DNA of 64,000 bases from assembly GCA_017502465.1 (NCBI GenBank), contig JAFVUY010000025.1:1-64000 (forward strand). The letters run 5' to 3'. The first letter of the stretch is position 1, and each line of letters starts with the position of its first letter. Positions 25,523 to 33,225 of this stretch are shown here, in pieces. A model generated the notes under the pieces. The model saw nothing but the letters and a program-made list of their open reading frames with translations, was not told the origin of the DNA and searched no databases. A program made the position numbers and the translations under genes. This DNA comes from Bacilli bacterium. GTDB taxonomy: Bacteria; Bacillota_I; Bacilli_A; RFN20; CAG-826.

Positions 25523-26485
25523 ATGTACGAAAACGTTAGCAGGGCTTTATTTGGGTTCAAAGATAGAAAAACTGGTGATAAGTTAAGAGATTTTTTCAAG
25601 AAACACACAGGCAGAGATATAGATTTTAACGGAATTAAACATTACACGGATGGCTTTAAATTGTTGTTATTTTCTATACCTTTAGGAAGCGTTAGCACAT
25701 TAGGAATTACATGTGCAAACGGATATCCAGCAAGGAAATTCACAGGTCCAGTTCAAGAGTTTATAGATTGGTATGAAAGAGAGTATTTAGTTTTCAAAGA
25801 TTTTGAAATCATCAAACACATACCTCATGCATCTTTAGAGTTTCCTCCATCATATCAAGATGAAAGAAGGATTTCTAAGATACTTGCCTTTGGCAAAAAC
25901 TATGAAATAAATAACTTTAAGATGACTGATCTATTTGTGGATCAATTGTTTAAGTGGGTTCCAGGGGTAGAGGTCAAAGCAAAATATACTAGGCTTTATT
26001 GTGATGTTGAAAAATATAGAGATGATAACTTGGAACCAATGAGCAAGTATGGTCAAGGATATGTTTACACAATCTCGTTTGATGGAGAGAAAATGCTCAG
26101 ACATTTCAAATGCAATGGTGTAGACCCTGATGGAAAAGTAGATGAATATTACGATGAACATCATGCTGTTTTAACTTCTGAAGTTAGGAAGATTTTAGAA
26201 AAGAAAAAGAAAGCCCTAATTCTTGACATCCATTCCTATAGCGATGAGCAGGCAAAACACATTGAAAAAGAACCGCCTTTTCCCGATGTTTGTATTGGGT
26301 TAAATGAAGGGTTTAAGAACAAGAAAATGCTCGACGCCCTCATCAGAAGAATTGAAGAAAAAGGACTTTCTTATAAAGTCAATTATCCTTATAGTGGCAG
26401 CATCATGCCAAACGGTCTTAAGAAGTCAGAACTTAAAAATGTTGAATCAATAATGATAGAAGTTAATAAGAGGGTTTATCTATGA
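25523..26485 (+). CDS. N-formylglutamate amidohydrolase family protein
   Basis: Residues about 95-320 match the FGase family: HIPHASLEFPP (metal-binding start), TRLYCDVEKYRDD, YYDEHH and LILDIHSYS, with SIMIEVNKRVYL at the end. The N-terminal 95 residues are an extra domain I do not recognise. FGases hydrolyse N-formyl or similar amides. Control by a SAM riboswitch suggests a role linked to methionine, for example N-formylmethionine or formylated peptide recovery; that substrate is inference. AAGGAG precedes the ATG. Third gene of the operon. Confidence 0.8.
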   Translation: MYENVSRALFGFKDRKTGDKLRDFFKKHTGRDIDFNGIKHYTDGFKLLLFSIPLGSVSTLGITCANGYPARKFTGPVQEFIDWYEREYLVFKDFEIIKHIPHASLEFPPSYQDERRISKILAFGKNYEINNFKMTDLFVDQLFKWVPGVEVKAKYTRLYCDVEKYRDDNLEPMSKYGQGYVYTISFDGEKMLRHFKCNGVDPDGKVDEYYDEHHAVLTSEVRKILEKKKKALILDIHSYSDEQAKHIEKEPPFPDVCIGLNEGFKNKKMLDALIRRIEEKGLSYKVNYPYSGSIMPNGLKKSELKNVESIMIEVNKRVYL

Positions 26486-26504
26486 TAAGTTAGTGAAAGA
26501 AAAG

Positions 26505-26602
26505 GTGTTGCGTTTGATACCTGAGTGTTGCATTTGTATCCTTTCTAGCATTTATTTCCAGATGATAACTACAGTATCGATACAATTCGGTACTGTTTTT
26601 TT
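26505..26602 (+). repeat. Repeat-plus-hairpin module 1
   Basis: Three 20-base units (GTGTTGCGTTTGATACC at 26505, GTGTTGCATTTGTATCC at 26525 and a weaker AGCATTTATTTCC) run directly into TAACTACAG and a ten-pair hairpin, ACAGTATCGA with TCGGTACTGT (26571-26596), followed by seven Ts. The hairpin can terminate the SAM-riboswitch operon. Confidence 0.75.
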
Positions 26603-26671
26603 CTTAAAGGTCAATTCGCCTTCTACTAAAAAAGAGGCTCATGCCTCTTAATAGTATGATAATTGCTTCAA

Positions 26672-26947
26672 TTATTGCGCTAACTTCTTATTTAAATAAT
26701 CTATATCGAAATCTTCTTCTGAATGTAATGAGTATTCATCAACAACCTCAGCTCCTTCTCTTTGCAATTGTTCGAAACCCGCAATAGGGTAATCCCCATT
26801 ATCATCAAGAAGGCCGGTTTCATAGTTTAAGACGATATAGTCGATTATTGTATCTATACTATCTTGAGTAAGTGGTAAATCAACAATGTTCTTTGCAATT
26901 ATATATTTTTTAATAAACGTTATACTATTATCACTAAATTTATACAT
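26672..26947 (-). CDS. Acidic small protein, probable antitoxin/immunity partner
   Basis: 91 aa from the ATG at 26947, which follows GGAGG; rich in Asp/Glu (for example EEDFDIDYL). Not recognised by family. It begins two bases after the stop of the basic RNase-toxin-like gene, the usual toxin-then-immunity order of polymorphic-type pairs. Partner function is inferred from context and charge. Confidence 0.6.
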   Translation of the reverse strand: MYKFSDNSITFIKKYIIAKNIVDLPLTQDSIDTIIDYIVLNYETGLLDDNGDYPIAGFEQLQREGAEVVDEYSLHSEEDFDIDYLNKKLAQ

Positions 26948-26949
26948 AT

Positions 26950-27285
26950 TTACCTCCATTTTAATTTATTAAATTTTTTTGTGTGCATTCTTCTAACGGT
27001 AGTGACTGTATTATTTTTTGGGTTGATAGACGAGACAATTTTATTTTGACTTATTCTATTATACGATGGTCTACCAAGATTATCACGTTTGACTCTAGTT
27101 TTGATTGCTTTTGTATGAAGATTAGTGTGAAGAGCGCCTTGCGTTATTCCTCGCTGATTCATTCTTTGAACTGAATGTATCGAAACTTTGAATCTGCCAT
27201 CTCTATAGGGAGAACGAGGAATTGATGTAATTCTAGCTTTAGATGGTCTATATCCTCTAAAAACGATGTTAAATAGTTTTCTCAT
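26950..27285 (-). CDS. Basic protein resembling a BECR-fold RNase toxin
   Basis: 111 aa, very basic. The segment HSVQRMNQRGIT (37-48), later PSYNRISQNKIVSSINPKNN and TVTTVRRMH (93-101) follow the pattern of small RNase toxins of the DUF4258/BECR type: His-Arg at the first helix, then a beta-hairpin ending in a Thr-rich strand. Such proteins usually need an immunity partner, here the acidic gene downstream. AAGGAGG supports the start. Assignment is by pattern only. Confidence 0.6.
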   Translation of the reverse strand: MRKLFNIVFRGYRPSKARITSIPRSPYRDGRFKVSIHSVQRMNQRGITQGALHTNLHTKAIKTRVKRDNLGRPSYNRISQNKIVSSINPKNNTVTTVRRMHTKKFNKLKWR

Positions 27286-27419
27286 TGATTTTACCTCCTT
27301 TCGATATTATTGTCATGCATAAAAATAATAATATCCATATTGCAAAACATCGGAAAAGTGAAATACAATTTTAAGATTTTAAAAATAAAATTTATTTATA
27401 CTAACTAAATATTCAAAAA

Positions 27420-28181
27420 ATGAAATATAAAATGTATTATATAAATATGTTGAAATCAAATTTATTGGATGGTGGTTCTACAAATATACGTTTATCTTCA
27501 GCGGCATTTGATATTTTGATGATGGATTGTAATAGATTTGGTTTTTTAAAAAACGGCAAAGAAAACATATCGTATATAATAAGCAAACTAATCAAAGAAT
27601 TAACTGAATATCGAAATGATTTGCATGATGAGCTTTTAAAGAAAAATAATGGTGATAATAAACTGGTAAAAAACATCGAAAAAAGTATCTTTAATGTGTA
27701 TTTGAAAACTTTGAGTTATATTTGTGATGATTCTTATGTAAATGTTGGATATAGGGTAAGCAAAGAATTCAAACAAGACATTGGCAATATTTTCTTTGAA
27801 ACATTGGAAAAATATGACATGGATTTTGCATCTTATGTTAGATCAATTATCTATGAATATTGCTCAAGAGCCGATTTACAAAGAGAATTATTCATTAACT
27901 ATGATTTAGTAAGAAGGATTAAAAAGGCTATTAAGAAAAAGTCGATTGTCAACATTGTTAATGAAGGAATTCAAAACGAATTAGTTTTAGTAAGTATTGA
28001 ACCATCAATATATGGTTTCAACTATCTCCTTGGAATTACCCCTGACAAAACAATGTGCCACTTTCTCCCTTTGAGCAAAACAGAAAGGTTGAAAATAGAA
28101 AAAGCAACAATGCACATTGAACAAGATGATTACAATAAAATACTGGAAAAATTTAATAGGTTTATTGAGGAGAATGACTAA
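27420..28181 (+). CDS. Probable DNA-binding regulator with two ribbon-helix-helix-like segments
   Basis: 253 aa. A segment from about 20 (TNIRLSSAAFDILMMD...ENISYIISKLIKEL) and a similar one from about 106 (VNVGYRVSKEFKQDI...DFASYVRSIIYEY) look like two copies of a ribbon-helix-helix unit. The C-terminal third (SIYGFNYLLGITPDKTMCHFLPLSK) resembles a WYL-type ligand domain. There is no clear ribosome site; a -10 (TATACT) lies about 20 bases before the ATG, so the leader is very short. Divergent from the toxin pair, which it may control. Confidence 0.5.
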   Translation: MKYKMYYINMLKSNLLDGGSTNIRLSSAAFDILMMDCNRFGFLKNGKENISYIISKLIKELTEYRNDLHDELLKKNNGDNKLVKNIEKSIFNVYLKTLSYICDDSYVNVGYRVSKEFKQDIGNIFFETLEKYDMDFASYVRSIIYEYCSRADLQRELFINYDLVRRIKKAIKKKSIVNIVNEGIQNELVLVSIEPSIYGFNYLLGITPDKTMCHFLPLSKTERLKIEKATMHIEQDDYNKILEKFNRFIEEND

Positions 28182-28306
28182 TGTTCGGATCAAGTAGATA
28201 CAAAACCGCTAAACGAAATGTCCGCAGCGGCTATAGGAGAAATAGTAATTCTAGTTATGGGTATAAATACGTTTATCGCTCCTCTAATAAAGTAAGAAAA
28301 AAATAA
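28181..28306 (+). CDS. 41-aa basic Tyr/Ser/Arg-rich peptide
   Basis: Starts at the last base of the previous stop codon with GAGGAG ten bases upstream, and ends at TAA 28304-28306. The sequence is rich in Arg, Lys, Tyr and Ser (RSGYRRNSNSSYGY). Too short for family recognition. Tight coupling to the regulator gene makes it likely to be translated. Confidence 0.55.
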   Translation: MFGSSRYKTAKRNVRSGYRRNSNSSYGYKYVYRSSNKVRKK

Positions 28307-28309
28307 TGC

Positions 28310-28457
28310 ATTTTGTAACATTTATTTTTTCTGTTTGTAACAATTTCATAAGCTTTTGTAACATATTTCTGAATAGGCTGTAATATTTGTATTAATCTTG
28401 GAGCTTATTTCCAATCGTTAACTACAGTTCTGATATGTTCAGGACTGTTTTTTTACA
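28310..28457 (+). repeat. Repeat-plus-hairpin module 2
   Basis: TTTGTAACA-type units at 28315, 28337 and 28358 (spacing 22 and 21) and a weaker one near 28382 lead into TTAACTACAG and the hairpin ACAGTTCTGA/TCAGGACTGT (28426-28450) with seven Ts. GTAACA also recurs three times downstream. Confidence 0.75.
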
Positions 28458-28469
28458 TCTAAACAAAGT

Positions 28470-28507
28470 AACAACGATAATCAATAAAAGTAACAATAAG
28501 TAACAAA
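28470..28507 (+). promoter_or_regulatory. Triple GTAACA repeat upstream of the HTH membrane protein
   Basis: GTAACA at 28470, 28492 and 28502, just before a TATAAT-type -10. Good candidate operators for autoregulation by the HTH protein. The same word occurs in module 2 on the other side of the hairpin. Confidence 0.45.
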
Positions 28508-28549
28508 CATTTCTATGAAAAAAAGATAAAATATAATTGAGGGATAATT

Positions 28550-29371
28550 ATGGAATTCAAAGAAAAACTCAAAAAGCTTAGAACAGACAACGGTCTTTCC
28601 CAAGAAGCCTTAGCGGATGCTGTCCATATTTCAAGAAGTGCAATTGCAAAATATGAAAATGGAAATGGAAATCCAAGCGAAGAAACACTTAAAGCCTTAG
28701 CGGTTTATTTTGGTGTTGAAGTCGATGAACTTAGAAGCGATCAAACTGTAAGAAAGAACAAAAATAATAAAACATTGATTAAAGCTGGGACAATCGCTCT
28801 CGCTTTTTTACTTGTTGGCGGAACAATAACTGGAGTAACATTAGGCATTATCAATTACAAAAAGCAAAACAGTTCTCCATATCCGCCAGACCTGGATATT
28901 AAAACCGCGAATGTGTCTTTAACATATTATTATTACAATAACGGGATTGCTAAACTCTATTATGAGAATCAAACACTTGGTTCGGCTTTTAAAGACATTG
29001 TGGAGCCGAGTATATTAGTGGCCGGAGATGTACTTAATTTTCAGTATACTGGTCGCATTATGGATCCTATTTTTTCAATACCTGGCGAATTGGATATTGC
29101 CGGAAATCTGGAAAAATACAAATATATTCAAACAGTTATTCAAGAATTCACATTCAGTAGTGTTTCTGAACTTGATGGAGCTTTTGAGATTAATGACAGA
29201 TATGTGATCACACATAATAGTGGGCAATATATTTCTTTAGATAATTTCAGTGGGGATAAATTATATTTATCTTTCGACTACAAGAGCATGTATATGGATG
29301 AAAGTGGGGATATTAGTCACGATCCCGAAAGAAAAATAATATCAGGTATTTATAGCTTTAATCCAAGGTAA
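28550..29371 (+). CDS. XRE-family HTH protein with a transmembrane helix and extracytoplasmic domain
   Basis: 273 aa. The N-terminal XRE helix-turn-helix (about 4-62: LSQEALADAVHISRSAIAKYENG) is followed by a basic linker, one transmembrane helix (about 76-102) and an unknown beta-rich outer domain of about 165 residues. This layout suggests a one-component membrane sensor that binds DNA inside the cell. GAGGGAT precedes the ATG. Single gene between two hairpin modules. Confidence 0.78.
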   Translation: MEFKEKLKKLRTDNGLSQEALADAVHISRSAIAKYENGNGNPSEETLKALAVYFGVEVDELRSDQTVRKNKNNKTLIKAGTIALAFLLVGGTITGVTLGIINYKKQNSSPYPPDLDIKTANVSLTYYYYNNGIAKLYYENQTLGSAFKDIVEPSILVAGDVLNFQYTGRIMDPIFSIPGELDIAGNLEKYKYIQTVIQEFTFSSVSELDGAFEINDRYVITHNSGQYISLDNFSGDKLYLSFDYKSMYMDESGDISHDPERKIISGIYSFNPR

Positions 29372-29384
29372 AAAACTGAAAACA

Positions 29385-29500
29385 AATAATGTATCACTTG
29401 AGGTGAATACACACCAACTTTTAGGGGCAAAATGTATCACTTTGGTGTATAGTAACGCAATCGTTAACTACAGTTCTGATACGTTCAGGACTGTTTTTTG
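29385..29500 (+). repeat. Repeat-plus-hairpin module 3
   Basis: AATGTATCACTT at 29388 and 29431 with an intermediate degenerate unit at about 29407 (period about 21.5) leads into CGTTAACTACAG and the hairpin ACAGTTCTGA/TCAGGACTGT (29470-29494) with six Ts. The last 30 bases are nearly identical to module 2. Confidence 0.75.
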
Positions 29501-29509
29501 TTATACAGA

Positions 29510-29538
29510 TTGCTATTTTCACAAAAGTTTACTAAAAT
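29510..29538 (+). promoter_or_regulatory. Promoter of the HTH-GNAT gene (leaderless)
   Basis: TTGCTA (29510-29515), a 17-base spacer and TAAAAT (29533-29538), then exactly six bases to the ATG at 29545 without a ribosome site. Confidence 0.6.
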
Positions 29539-29544
29539 TAAACC

Positions 29545-30288
29545 ATGTCTAGAAAACTCGGAAACAAACTTAAATCCATACGTTTAAAACGAAATCTTAG
29601 TCAAACTGAAATGGCTAATATTTTAGGCTATTCCGGTAAAGGAATGATCTCTCGTCTAGAGAACGACTCTGCAGAAATGAGTTATGACAAATTAATGATT
29701 CTTTTATCTCGCTTTGGTGATGAATTTGAAGGAGAAGAGATTGAACCAATTATCCCTGTAATCGAGACTTCAAACCATTTGAAAACAGAACATTTGTTGA
29801 TTAAATCTGTTGGTTTTGATGAATTGGAGGATGCACTTTCTCTGAAAGTGGCTTCACATCAAAGAGATTTTGTCGCAGATAATGCTATCTATTTAGCGGA
29901 AGCATATGCTGCTGAAAGACACGGAACCAAAACTGAATGTTTCGTTGCTTATCACAATAATTATCCAATTGGATTCGCTTCGATTGCTTTGGGTACGATT
30001 GGTGCTGAAGGAGAAAAGAAATGGATGCTTAACTCCTATTGCCTTTGGCGGATTATGATTGATATGAACTATCAAAGTAAAGGATTTGGAAAAGAATTAT
30101 TAAAGGCGATGATTAAATGGTGTAAGGCTTTTCCTTTTGGTGAATCAGACACAATTTACACCAGTTGTGACCTTACTAACAAAAAAGCAATTGCTTTTTA
30201 TCAAAATAACGGTTTTATACTCACTGATGATTATATTGATGGAGAAATAGTGTTAAGGAAAGGTTTAGGAGAGGAGAAAGAACTATGA
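29545..30288 (+). CDS. HTH domain fused to a GNAT N-acetyltransferase (polyamine-acetyltransferase-like)
   Basis: 247 aa. An XRE helix-turn-helix (about 6-60: LSQTEMANILGYSGKGMISRLEN) is joined to a GNAT domain (about 82-245). The acetyltransferase has QRDFVADNAIYLAEA, typical of spermine/spermidine acetyltransferases of the BltD/PaiA type, YQSKGFGKELLKA as the acetyl-CoA loop, and TNKKAIAFYQNNGF. A regulator that is also a polyamine or small-molecule acetyltransferase is plausible. The stop overlaps the next ATG (ATGA). Confidence 0.8.
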   Translation: MSRKLGNKLKSIRLKRNLSQTEMANILGYSGKGMISRLENDSAEMSYDKLMILLSRFGDEFEGEEIEPIIPVIETSNHLKTEHLLIKSVGFDELEDALSLKVASHQRDFVADNAIYLAEAYAAERHGTKTECFVAYHNNYPIGFASIALGTIGAEGEKKWMLNSYCLWRIMIDMNYQSKGFGKELLKAMIKWCKAFPFGESDTIYTSCDLTNKKAIAFYQNNGFILTDDYIDGEIVLRKGLGEEKEL

Positions 30289-31145
30289 ACGAAAAATATG
30301 AAATAGTAAAATTTGAACAAGATAATCTAATTCTTGACGTTAATGTTTCTCCTAATGAGGATACGGTTTGGCTATCCAAGGAAGATATGTCCATTCTTTT
30401 TGATAGGGATAGAAGCGTTATATCCCGCCACATTAAAAAGATTTTCGAAGAAAAAGAGCTCATAGAAAAAAGCAACGTGCATTTTTTGCATATTGCACAT
30501 TCCGATAAGCCCGTTCCATTCTATAGTCTCGATGTCGTGATTTCCGTTGGATATCGCGTCAAATCACATAATGGCATTATCTTTAGAAGATGGGCAAACT
30601 CGGTTTTGAAAGAATACCTTCTTAAAGGGTATGTCTTAAATCAGGATAGGACTTTAATTACCAACGACAATTATATTGAACTAGTCCATCGAGTCAATAG
30701 CATTGACAATCGTGTTTCTAAATTAGAATCAGACAATCATATGGATAACGAGAAAATATTTTTTGATGGGGAGTGGTTTGACGCAAGGAGTTTTATAAAA
30801 GACATCTTTACAAGAGCAAAAGAAGAAATCATACTTATTGATCCATATGCTGACATCAAGGCTCTTGACTATCTCAAAGTCAAAACAGAAGGCGTAATAG
30901 TTCAACTATTTATATCTTCGAAAGCAAAGCTTACACAAGGAGATATTAACGATTTCAACAGACAATACGGAGGTTTGGAAGTCAAAATAGAAGATAGTTT
31001 TCATGACCGCTTTATTATAGTGGATGGGGCAATTCTTTATCATTTGGGAGCATCGCTTAATTACATAGGAAAAAAGGTTTTTGCTATAACAAAACTAGAA
31101 GATGAAAACTTATTGGTTTCTGTGAAAGAAAGGCTTGGTGCCTGA
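30285..31145 (+). CDS. RhuM-type DNA-binding domain fused to a PLD-like nuclease domain
   Basis: 286 aa. Residues about 5-120 match the RhuM N-terminal region (WLSKEDMSILFDRDRSVISRHI, then GYRVKSHNGIIFRRWANSVLKEYLLKGY). After a short coiled coil, residues 155-286 resemble a phospholipase-D-like domain: EIILIDPYAD and FHDRFIIVDG. The HKD motif is altered, with His240 and Asp247 kept but Arg242 for Lys. It is cotranscribed with the HTH-GNAT gene. The role is unknown; a phage-defence or selfish effector is possible. Confidence 0.72.
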   Translation: MNEKYEIVKFEQDNLILDVNVSPNEDTVWLSKEDMSILFDRDRSVISRHIKKIFEEKELIEKSNVHFLHIAHSDKPVPFYSLDVVISVGYRVKSHNGIIFRRWANSVLKEYLLKGYVLNQDRTLITNDNYIELVHRVNSIDNRVSKLESDNHMDNEKIFFDGEWFDARSFIKDIFTRAKEEIILIDPYADIKALDYLKVKTEGVIVQLFISSKAKLTQGDINDFNRQYGGLEVKIEDSFHDRFIIVDGAILYHLGASLNYIGKKVFAITKLEDENLLVSVKERLGA

Positions 31146-31150
31146 TAAAC

Positions 31151-31243
31151 CTTGTTCCATTTTGCGATCATTTATACCATTTTTTTCTAAAGGTGGTCCA
31201 TTGTATTAACTACAGCATCGATGCAAATCGGTACTGTTTTTTC
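31151..31243 (+). repeat. Repeat-plus-hairpin module 4
   Basis: CCATTTT at 31157 and 31177 and CCATTG at 31198 (spacing 20 and 21) lead into TTAACTACAG and the hairpin ACAGCATCGA/TCGGTACTGT (31212-31237, one mismatch) with six Ts. Confidence 0.72.
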
Positions 31244-31275
31244 ATTGACTTTTACAACGCAATGACTATGATTAA

Positions 31276-31299
31276 GTAAGAAAGGTAAGAAAAGTAAGA
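31276..31299 (+). promoter_or_regulatory. Triple GTAAGA repeat just before the AbrB-like gene
   Basis: GTAAGA at 31276, 31285 and 31294, a strict nine-base period, directly before the ATG. It may be an AbrB-type operator and also carries the only purine-rich ribosome-binding candidate. Confidence 0.4.
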
Positions 31300-31301
31300 A
31301 T

Positions 31302-31502
31302 ATGAACAATAATAATCAAAGCCGTTTCATTGTCAGCGTGAAAGTGGGACCTAAAGGTCAAATAACAATACCAAAAGAAGCCAGAGAAATGTTTGATATC
31401 AAAGAAGGAGAAACATTAATGGTTTTAGGCGATAAACAAAGGGGTATCGCTATTTTGAAAGCGGATGCTTTCTATCATATTGCGGAGGACCAGATAAAAT
31501 GA
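31302..31502 (+). CDS. AbrB/MazE/SpoVT-family DNA-binding regulator
   Basis: 66 aa swapped-hairpin DNA-binding protein. VKVGPKGQITIPKEAREMFDIKEGETLMVLGD is the diagnostic AbrB core. Its TGA stop overlaps the ATG of the ABC ATPase. AbrB-ABC operons of this type are widespread in Firmicutes, with AbrB presumably autorepressing. Confidence 0.85.
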   Translation: MNNNNQSRFIVSVKVGPKGQITIPKEAREMFDIKEGETLMVLGDKQRGIAILKADAFYHIAEDQIK

Positions 31503-32371
31503 GCGATATATTAAGATTAGAAAATGTTAGAAAAACATATCCTTCTTTTGCATTAAAAAACGTTTCTTTTGAAGTTAAACTTGGACAAATAATGGGTTTT
31601 ATTGGCCGTAATGGTGCGGGTAAAACCACAACTTTAAAATGCATTATGAATCTCATCCATTATGAAAGTGGAAAGATTTCCGCTTTTGAAACGGACATGA
31701 GTAAAAACGAGCTAGAGAATAAGCAACGCATCGGTTTTGCTTTAAGCGAACTTAATTACTATCCAAACAAAACCATTCGTCAATTAGTAGACGTCACTAA
31801 AAGGTTTTATAAGAAGTTTGATCAAAAGAAATTTGATGAAGCGTGTCGTTTATTTAATTTAAATCAAGATAAGAAATTAGAAGAATTAAGCAGTGGCATG
31901 AAAGTTAAATATTCTGTGGCAATTGCTTTATCTCATCATGCAGAATTACTTATTTTAGATGAACCAACTTCTGGACTTGATCCAGTTTCAAGAGATGAAA
32001 TCTTAGATATCTTTAGACAAATTGTTAAAAACAAAGACAGAGCGATTCTTTTCTCAACGCACATCACTAGTGATTTAGATAAATGTGCGAGTGATATCAC
32101 CTATATACATGATGGAGAAATCATTTATTCAGGTACAAAAAATGACTTTGTTAATTCCTACTTATTTATCAAAGATAAAACTTTTAATAAAGAACTATTA
32201 AATGAATACATTGCCTACAAAGAATTTGACGATCGTATTGAAGGGTTAATCAGCCCAGATAAAAAAGATCTCTTTATTAAAAACAAAATTGAACCACAAG
32301 AACCAGATTTAGAACAAATTATGATTTATATTGAAAGGAGCAAGAAAAAAGATGAAAGCTTTGGTTTATAA
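31499..32371 (+). CDS. ABC transporter ATP-binding protein
   Basis: 290 aa NBD of an ABC-2-type exporter. Walker A GRNGAGKTT, signature LSSGMKVK, Walker B LLILDEPTSGLDP and H-loop FSTHITSD are all present. It pairs with the permease that starts before its end. Substrate unknown. Confidence 0.9.
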   Translation: MSDILRLENVRKTYPSFALKNVSFEVKLGQIMGFIGRNGAGKTTTLKCIMNLIHYESGKISAFETDMSKNELENKQRIGFALSELNYYPNKTIRQLVDVTKRFYKKFDQKKFDEACRLFNLNQDKKLEELSSGMKVKYSVAIALSHHAELLILDEPTSGLDPVSRDEILDIFRQIVKNKDRAILFSTHITSDLDKCASDITYIHDGEIIYSGTKNDFVNSYLFIKDKTFNKELLNEYIAYKEFDDRIEGLISPDKKDLFIKNKIEPQEPDLEQIMIYIERSKKKDESFGL

Positions 32372-33035
32372 AGAACTCAAATTGGCGATGCATCCCATCT
32401 GCTATGTCTTTATTATTTTATTCCCTTTTATGATTCTTATTCCTTCATATCCATTAGGCATTGGATTCATCTATGTTTTAACGTGTTATCCAATCCTCTT
32501 TTTAGGAGCAAATAAGGGGCAACAAAGCAATGACTTGCTTTATTCAACCTTGCTACCGGTTCGTAAAAAGGACATCGTTTTGGCAAGAATCGTGACCGTC
32601 ATTTTGATGCAATCTGCTTTCATTTTTATCATGTCAGCTTTATACCCACTTGCCAGATTCATCAACACTAGTGTTGCGCAATCAGCGGATAATCCAAATG
32701 AATTCGTTGTTCCAGGTTTAGGATTTGATAGCTATGTGCTTCTACTTGCAATCGCCATTATTGGCTACGCTATTGCGGATTTGATTTTCTTTCCTATTTA
32801 TTACAAGAAAGGAAAATCGATTGTCATGTCGACATTATTTACCATTTTAGGGTTTGTTGCATATATCAGCGCATTCACCATCGGCTTACCATTTGTTCCT
32901 GGATTAAAGTTTCTCAATAATCTCTATATTGGTATCCAATTCGGCGTGTTAGCGGGAGCATTACTTACCTCTTTCGCTCTTCACTTGGTGGTTTATAAAG
33001 TATCTTCCAAACGTTTAGAAAAAGTCGATTTCTAA
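32352..33035 (+). CDS. ABC-2 type permease
   Basis: 227 aa membrane protein with about six hydrophobic helices, opening MKALVYKELKLAMHP as in ABC-2 permeases. The ATG at 32352 follows GAAAGGAG by ten bases; the longer frame lacks support. It overlaps the ATPase gene by 20 bases. Confidence 0.82.
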   Translation: MKALVYKELKLAMHPICYVFIILFPFMILIPSYPLGIGFIYVLTCYPILFLGANKGQQSNDLLYSTLLPVRKKDIVLARIVTVILMQSAFIFIMSALYPLARFINTSVAQSADNPNEFVVPGLGFDSYVLLLAIAIIGYAIADLIFFPIYYKKGKSIVMSTLFTILGFVAYISAFTIGLPFVPGLKFLNNLYIGIQFGVLAGALLTSFALHLVVYKVSSKRLEKVDF

Positions 33036-33041
33036 TAAAAT

Positions 33042-33072
33042 AAGTCACTGTTAGAAGGTGACTTTTTTTTGT
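33042..33072 (+). terminator. Terminator of the AbrB-ABC operon
   Basis: AAGTCAC/GTGACTT hairpin (33042-33064) with eight Ts. Confidence 0.88.
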
Positions 33073-33079
33073 AGCGTTT

Positions 33080-33160
33080 AGTGGTGCTTTGCATCATTTC
33101 TTTCACCTATTGTCATTCGTACAGTATGCCGGAATTGAACAAAGATTACGGCTTTTTTTA
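33080..33160 (+). repeat. Possible degenerate fifth plus-strand module
   Basis: TTGCATCATT and ATTGTCATTC about 20 bases apart lead into GTACAGTATGCCG and a distant CGGC followed by seven Ts. The hairpin is weaker than in modules 1-4, and the resemblance (ACAGTAT plus T-run) is partial. Confidence 0.3.
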
Positions 33161-33225
33161 TATTAAAAGAGGATGAACTCGACCATGCTCACCCAAATTT
33201 AAATCCACACAATTAATATATATAA

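Noticed and set aside
28310..29371. Repeats plus terminator plus gene as a type III toxin-antitoxin locus
   Set aside because: The gene downstream of module 2 is an HTH membrane protein, not a ToxN-like RNase, and module 1 is followed by genes on the opposite strand.
26505..31243. The hairpin modules as integron attC sites or a CRISPR array
   Set aside because: There is no IntI-type tyrosine recombinase, the hairpins end in T-runs like terminators, and the repeats are too few and too imperfect, with no spacers or cas genes.
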